The notes below the pieces were generated by a model. It saw only the letters and a list, made by a program, of their open reading frames with translations, was not told the DNA's origin and searched no databases. 19,267 bases of DNA from Gemmatimonadota bacterium (GTDB lineage Bacteria > Gemmatimonadota > Gemmatimonadetes > Longimicrobiales > Gaopeijiaceae), in contig JAHEKK010000006.1 in assembly GCA_024638395.1 (NCBI GenBank), positions 3,885 through 23,151 of the forward strand, given 5' to 3'. Position numbers and translations under genes: made by a program. Below, piece after piece: positions 15,876 to 19,267 of the stretch (its first letter is position 1; each line of letters begins with the position of its first letter).

Positions 15876-16937
15876 TTGGCCGAAGCACCCAGGGCGTTTC
15901 TCACGAACCTCCTCGAGGCCCCCGGGGTCTCGGGCTACGAGCAGCCGATCCAGCGCGTCGTCCGTGCCTATGCCGAGTCTTTTGCCGAGGGGATCGAAAC
16001 CGACCTGCACGGAAACGTGATCCTGTCCGCCGGCGGGGGCGACAGCCCGAGGGTCATGTTTGCGGGACACTGTGACCAGCTCGGTCTCCTCGTTTCGCAC
16101 GTGGACGACGAAGGCTTTCTCTTCGTCCAGACCGTGGGGGGCTGGGATCCCCAGCAGCTCGTAGGTCAGCGGGTCACGATCTGGACCGACGACGGTCCGG
16201 TCAACGGGGTCATCTCCAGGAAGGCCATCCACCTCCAGGACGAGACCGAGCGCAAGCAAGTGGCCGAGTTCAAGCACCTCTGGATCGACATTGGCGCGAC
16301 GGATAAAGACGACGCCGCAAGCGCCGTATCCATCGGCGACGCCGTGACGGTGCAGCTGGGCGTCCAGGAGATGAGAAACGGAGTGATGAATGCCCCCGGA
16401 ATGGACAACCGCACGGGCGTATGGGTGGTCGTGGAGGGATTTCGGAGAGCCGTAGAGCGGGGCGTGACCGCATCCCTCCACTGTGCCTCGACGGTACAGG
16501 AGGAGATCGGACTGCGGGGGGCGAGGACTTCGGCATTCGGCATCGACCCCCAGGTGGCCATCGCGGTGGACGTGACCCACGCCACCGACTGTCCCGGGGT
16601 GGACAAGCGGGAGCGGGGGGCCGTAGCCCTGGGCAAGGGACCGGTACTGAGCCGGGGGGCAAACGTGAACCCTATTGTCTGGGCGCGACTTCGGGATCAG
16701 GCCGAGGCGGCGGAACTGCCCTACCAGGTCGCGGCTTTGGGCCGGGCAGCGCCCAATGACGCGAATCCGCTTCAGATCAGTCGTGCGGGCGTTGCGACGG
16801 GCCTGGTGCAAATCCCGAATCGGTACATGCACAGCCCCGTCGAAGTGATCTCCTTGGACGACCTCGAGGCGGCCGCGGAGCTTCTTGCTCACTTCGCATG
16901 CTCCCTGTCTCCTTCCGACTCCTTCATCCCGGTCTGA
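15876..16937 (+). CDS. M42-family metallo-aminopeptidase (TET/glutamyl-aminopeptidase-like)
   Basis: 353 residues from a TTG start. It would remove N-terminal residues from peptides in the cytoplasm; no signal peptide is seen. Metal and catalytic residues of the family are all visible: 'AGHCDQLG' (His65), 'GMDNRTG' (Asp177), 'QEEIGLRG' (Glu209 catalytic, Glu210 ligand), 'AVDVTHA' (Asp232) and 'YMHSPVEV' (His319). 'APGVSGYE' at the N-terminus and the inserted beta domain (about 70-165) are also typical, and the length is normal for M42. Enzymes of this family often form 12-subunit tetrahedral shells. The methyltransferase gene follows after 24 bases and is probably co-transcribed. Confidence 0.94.
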   Translation: MAEAPRAFLTNLLEAPGVSGYEQPIQRVVRAYAESFAEGIETDLHGNVILSAGGGDSPRVMFAGHCDQLGLLVSHVDDEGFLFVQTVGGWDPQQLVGQRVTIWTDDGPVNGVISRKAIHLQDETERKQVAEFKHLWIDIGATDKDDAASAVSIGDAVTVQLGVQEMRNGVMNAPGMDNRTGVWVVVEGFRRAVERGVTASLHCASTVQEEIGLRGARTSAFGIDPQVAIAVDVTHATDCPGVDKRERGAVALGKGPVLSRGANVNPIVWARLRDQAEAAELPYQVAALGRAAPNDANPLQISRAGVATGLVQIPNRYMHSPVEVISLDDLEAAAELLAHFACSLSPSDSFIPV

Positions 16938-16961
16938 GGCCTGAGGCGACCACCCGAGCCG

Positions 16962-17597
16962 ATGAGCAACGAGCGTGTCTATGCCGCCGGCCTGCTGAAC
17001 GAGGCTCTCGATCCCTCCCGCCAGCCCGACGCGATTCGGTCTTTTCTCTACGAAGAAGAGACCCTGATCCACCGCATCGTCGGTGGCTCCCGCGGCCTGT
17101 TACCCTCCGTCGTTGACCTGGGATGCGGCACCGGAAGGCACCTCGCGGGACTTGCCGGAAAGCTCCGACTGGGGGTGGGCGTCGACTACGAAGCGTCGTA
17201 CATCGCCGAGGCTCGTCGAAGGGCTGCGCGTCCGTCCCTCCGCTTCATTGTCGGAGAAGCCACGCGGGTCCCGCTGGGTCCGGTCTTCGACCACGCTTTG
17301 TGCCTCACGAGCTCCTGGGGGACCATGAGCGACAAAGAGGCTGTTCTGCGCGAGATGAGGCGACTTTCCCCCCGGGATGGCAGCCGTCTCTTGACGGTCT
17401 ACGCGCCCACGTCGGTCCCGGCCCGGAAGGAGTGGTACGGACGACTGGGGCATCCGGTGGAGGAGGTCACGGACGACTACATTCTGACCCGCGACGGATT
17501 CCGGTCGGAACACTTCTCCCCACAGCGGGTTCGGGCGTTGATCGGTCCCTGCACCCTGCATCCCATCGGGGAGATCGCCTTTCTGGTACAAGCTTGA
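16962..17597 (+). CDS. Class I SAM-dependent methyltransferase
   Basis: 211 residues, cytoplasmic. The SAM-binding motif I is 'VVDLGCGTGRH' (50-60), followed by the acidic residue at the end of strand 2 in 'GVGVDYE' (Asp75) and a motif-II/III region 'FDHALCLTSSWGTMSDKEAVLREMRRL'. This is the compact Methyltransf_11/25-type fold. The substrate cannot be told from the sequence; small molecule or lipid is more likely than nucleic acid because no extra binding domain is seen. It sits closely downstream of the M42 peptidase. Confidence 0.88.
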   Translation: MSNERVYAAGLLNEALDPSRQPDAIRSFLYEEETLIHRIVGGSRGLLPSVVDLGCGTGRHLAGLAGKLRLGVGVDYEASYIAEARRRAARPSLRFIVGEATRVPLGPVFDHALCLTSSWGTMSDKEAVLREMRRLSPRDGSRLLTVYAPTSVPARKEWYGRLGHPVEEVTDDYILTRDGFRSEHFSPQRVRALIGPCTLHPIGEIAFLVQA

Positions 17598-17773
17598 CTG
17601 AGGGCCGCTGAGCGGGGGCACCCTTCAACGGCGGGTCTGCTGTAGTCCAACCGGGCCCGACGACGTATTGTCCTGTTCCGGGGCCCGTCCGGCGGCGGAT
17701 CCCGAACGGTGTTGACGGGAGAGGGAGGACCGTCGGCCTGAACGATCACCATGCGAGAGAAAGAGGGAGCCCC

Positions 17774-18478
17774 ATGCCCCGACTGCGCATCTCCGCCTTT
17801 GTTTCATCCATGCTGACCCTGGGATTCCTGGCAGCGCCTGCGCTGGCCCAGGACGAATCGCGTTCCGTGGCCAATGGTGGCATCCATGTATCCGGCTGGA
17901 TGGGCAAGATCGATGCCCGCGAAGCCGCGAACGGCCAGTCGCTGGAGGACGCCAGCCTCATGTCCATGGACGGCGGCCTTCACGTCGTCACCGGCCCTGC
18001 TGTGGCCTATTGGAACGCCTCGAACACGGCGTCAGGGAACTACACTGTCACGGCCACGTTCCACGAGGCCGATTACATGAATCTCAACAACCATCCGCAC
18101 CCCTACGGCCTCTTCATCGGTGGAACCGGCATGGGGACGGATGATCAGCGCTATCTCTACTGTGCTGCGTACGGAACCGGCTCGTTCATCGTTCGCGGGT
18201 TCGGTCCCGAGGCGTTCCAGATGAACGGACGCCGGCCCGAGGAGAACGCCGCCGTGAACAAGGCCGCCGGCCCGGGTGAGCCTGTGACTCAGCAGATTTC
18301 CATGTCGGTCCACGGCGGCATGGTCGAATGCGCCATCAACGGCACGACGGTGGCCAGCTATCCGGTCGCCGACGTCGTGGGCGATGGCCGGTTGACCTCG
18401 ACGGACGGCGTCTACGGCGTTCGTTTCGGCCACAACACGGAGGCCACGGTTACGGGACTCGCGCTAGAGAGCCACTGA
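17774..18478 (+). CDS. Secreted protein, probable concanavalin/LamG-like beta-sandwich, function unknown
   Basis: 234 residues with a clear signal peptide (cleavage after 'APALA', residue 25) and an AGGGAG ribosome site. The mature protein is rich in Gly and beta strands: 'GGLHVVTGPAVAYWN', 'GNYTVTATFHEADYMN', 'HPYGLFIGGTGMG', 'RYLYCAAYGTGSFIVRGFG', 'ISMSVHGGMVECAINGTTVASYPV' and 'DGVYGVRFGHNTEATVTGLAL'. This order resembles the DUF1080/LamG jelly-roll fold found in secreted carbohydrate-binding or hydrolase proteins, but no catalytic residues are apparent. It is freely secreted or periplasmic and stands alone, with a hairpin after it. Confidence 0.75.
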   Translation: MPRLRISAFVSSMLTLGFLAAPALAQDESRSVANGGIHVSGWMGKIDAREAANGQSLEDASLMSMDGGLHVVTGPAVAYWNASNTASGNYTVTATFHEADYMNLNNHPHPYGLFIGGTGMGTDDQRYLYCAAYGTGSFIVRGFGPEAFQMNGRRPEENAAVNKAAGPGEPVTQQISMSVHGGMVECAINGTTVASYPVADVVGDGRLTSTDGVYGVRFGHNTEATVTGLALESH

Positions 18479-18498
18479 TCTCCGAAACTGTGCGGTAC

Positions 18499-18529
18499 GG
18501 GGGGCTTTCCGATCATCGGGAAGCCCCCC
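18499..18529 (+). terminator. Hairpin, probable terminator after the secreted beta-sandwich gene
   Basis: GGGGGGCTT and AAGCCCCCC enclose TCCGA/TCGGG with a 3-base loop, giving a stem of about 14 pairs with one wobble, 20 bases after the stop codon. There is no T-run, so it may need a factor or act as an mRNA-stabilising hairpin. Confidence 0.65.
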
Positions 18530-18733
18530 CCTGCTATCGAGGCTGCCGGAGCTCGAGGCTGGACGCCGGATCCACGCGACCGGCAGCGAAGAGCCAGACC
18601 GGCCACGACCAGATCCGCCGACCACCCCGTCAACCGCCGGGCGTGGATGGCGGCGTGGATGACGATGTCCGACGTCCGGCCCGTATTGGCGGTGGGAAGA
18701 ACACGGACAATCGCTGACGACGGGTGGCCGGAC

Positions 18734-19267
18734 ATGAATCGATGGAGGGGAGTGCTCTTGGTTCTGGCAGGATCTACCGCAGCCTGCGCAGGGACCGGGG
18801 AGTCGGAGTGGGGCGGGACCATCACGGACAGCGCCGGCATCACGGTCGTGGCCAATCCGGCCGAGGGTCTTTGGGGCGCGGAGTCCCCCTGGAGGCTCGT
18901 GGAGGAGTTGCGTGTGGGCTCGTTGGATGGAGACCCCAAAACCCAGTTCGGCCAGATCGGAGCCCGGGGCATCGACCGATTGTCGGACGGTAGAATCGTT
19001 GTCCTTGACGCCATGGGTCAGCACCTGAAGGTCTTCTCGCCCGATGGTGTCCATGAGGCGACCATTGGAGGACCCGGGTCAGGGCCTGGAGAGCTGGGGG
19101 CGGGGAATCAGTTCGTCGTGGTCGGCCGCGGCGATACGATCTATGTGCCGGACCTCCAGAACCAGCGCGTCAATCTCTATTCCGGGGCCGGTGCGGCCCT
19201 GGGGAGCTTCCCGCTTGAGCTCTCCCGTGGGATCCCCTTCCTGTGGGACGCCACAGGCGCCGGCGAC
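18734..19267 (+). CDS. Six-bladed beta-propeller (NHL-like) lipoprotein, 5' part only
   Basis: 178 codons from an ATG at 18734 to the right edge with no stop. A short signal with Cys18 in 'STAAC' suggests a lipoprotein, though Thr at -3 is atypical. The start of the mature part ('DSAGITVVANP...W') and the repeated blade pattern, 'RLSDGRIVVLDAMGQHLKVFSPDG', 'IGGPGSGPGEL', 'GDTIYVPDLQNQRVNLYSGAG', are those of six-bladed propeller proteins widespread in Gemmatimonadota. About two blades are inside the window. The function of this family is not established; propellers of this kind often bind ligands or proteins. The region from 18530 to the start holds no recognisable gene. Confidence 0.8.
   Translation, partial: MNRWRGVLLVLAGSTAACAGTGESEWGGTITDSAGITVVANPAEGLWGAESPWRLVEELRVGSLDGDPKTQFGQIGARGIDRLSDGRIVVLDAMGQHLKVFSPDGVHEATIGGPGSGPGELGAGNQFVVVGRGDTIYVPDLQNQRVNLYSGAGAALGSFPLELSRGIPFLWDATGAGD

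Noticed and set aside
15741..17072. 443-residue minus-strand open frame
   Set aside because: It is antisense to the M42 peptidase, whose metal ligands are all conserved; the translation has the mirror composition of a GC-rich shadow.
18530..18733. Possible small genes between the hairpin and the propeller gene
   Set aside because: Open frames here are shadows of both flanks, lack ribosome sites and have no recognisable features.

Overview
The window is GC-rich and gene-dense and contains no tRNA, rRNA, IS element or CRISPR. The gene style points to Gemmatimonadota: GTG/TTG starts, many 4-base stop/start overlaps, and at the right edge a secreted six-bladed beta-propeller lipoprotein of the 'DSAGI.VV.NP...W' type that is very common in that phylum. 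This is an inference from gene style; no rRNA or phylogenetic marker was used. The multiheme genes show a diderm envelope (outer-membrane barrel plus lipoproteins).

Left part (1-5966, minus strand): a carbohydrate uptake and utilisation operon. Its order of transcription is a cytoplasmic GH63/trehalase-like (alpha/alpha)6 glycosidase, a MalK/UgpC-type ATPase, a solute-binding lipoprotein, and a MalF-type permease that runs off the left edge. These genes overlap by 4-8 bases. The permease carries about 300 extra N-terminal residues with four added membrane segments.

Central part (6006-13905, minus strand): seven tightly packed genes for an apparently complete quinol-to-cell-surface electron path. 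In order they are a 10-heme exported cytochrome, an outer-membrane beta-barrel, a 16-heme periplasmic cytochrome with tandem diheme repeats, a 9-heme cytochrome with a C-terminal membrane anchor, a Tat-type Rieske protein, a cytochrome b6/subunit IV fusion, and a NapC-like membrane-anchored 11-heme cytochrome. Divergently at 14137 lies a 9-heme lipoprotein cytochrome. Together the five c-type proteins have 55 haem-binding motifs by my count. There is no mono-haem cytochrome c1 or f. I read this as a bc/b6f-type quinol:cytochrome module joined in one operon to a porin-cytochrome conduit, for extracellular electron transfer or, run in reverse, for oxidation of an external donor such as Fe(II). 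This is the most interesting system in the window.

Right part (15643-19267, plus strand): a strong terminator after the lipoprotein cytochrome, then an M42 metallo-aminopeptidase, a class I SAM methyltransferase, a small secreted probable beta-sandwich protein followed by a hairpin, and the start of the beta-propeller lipoprotein that runs off the right edge. These look like ordinary chromosomal genes without a shared theme.
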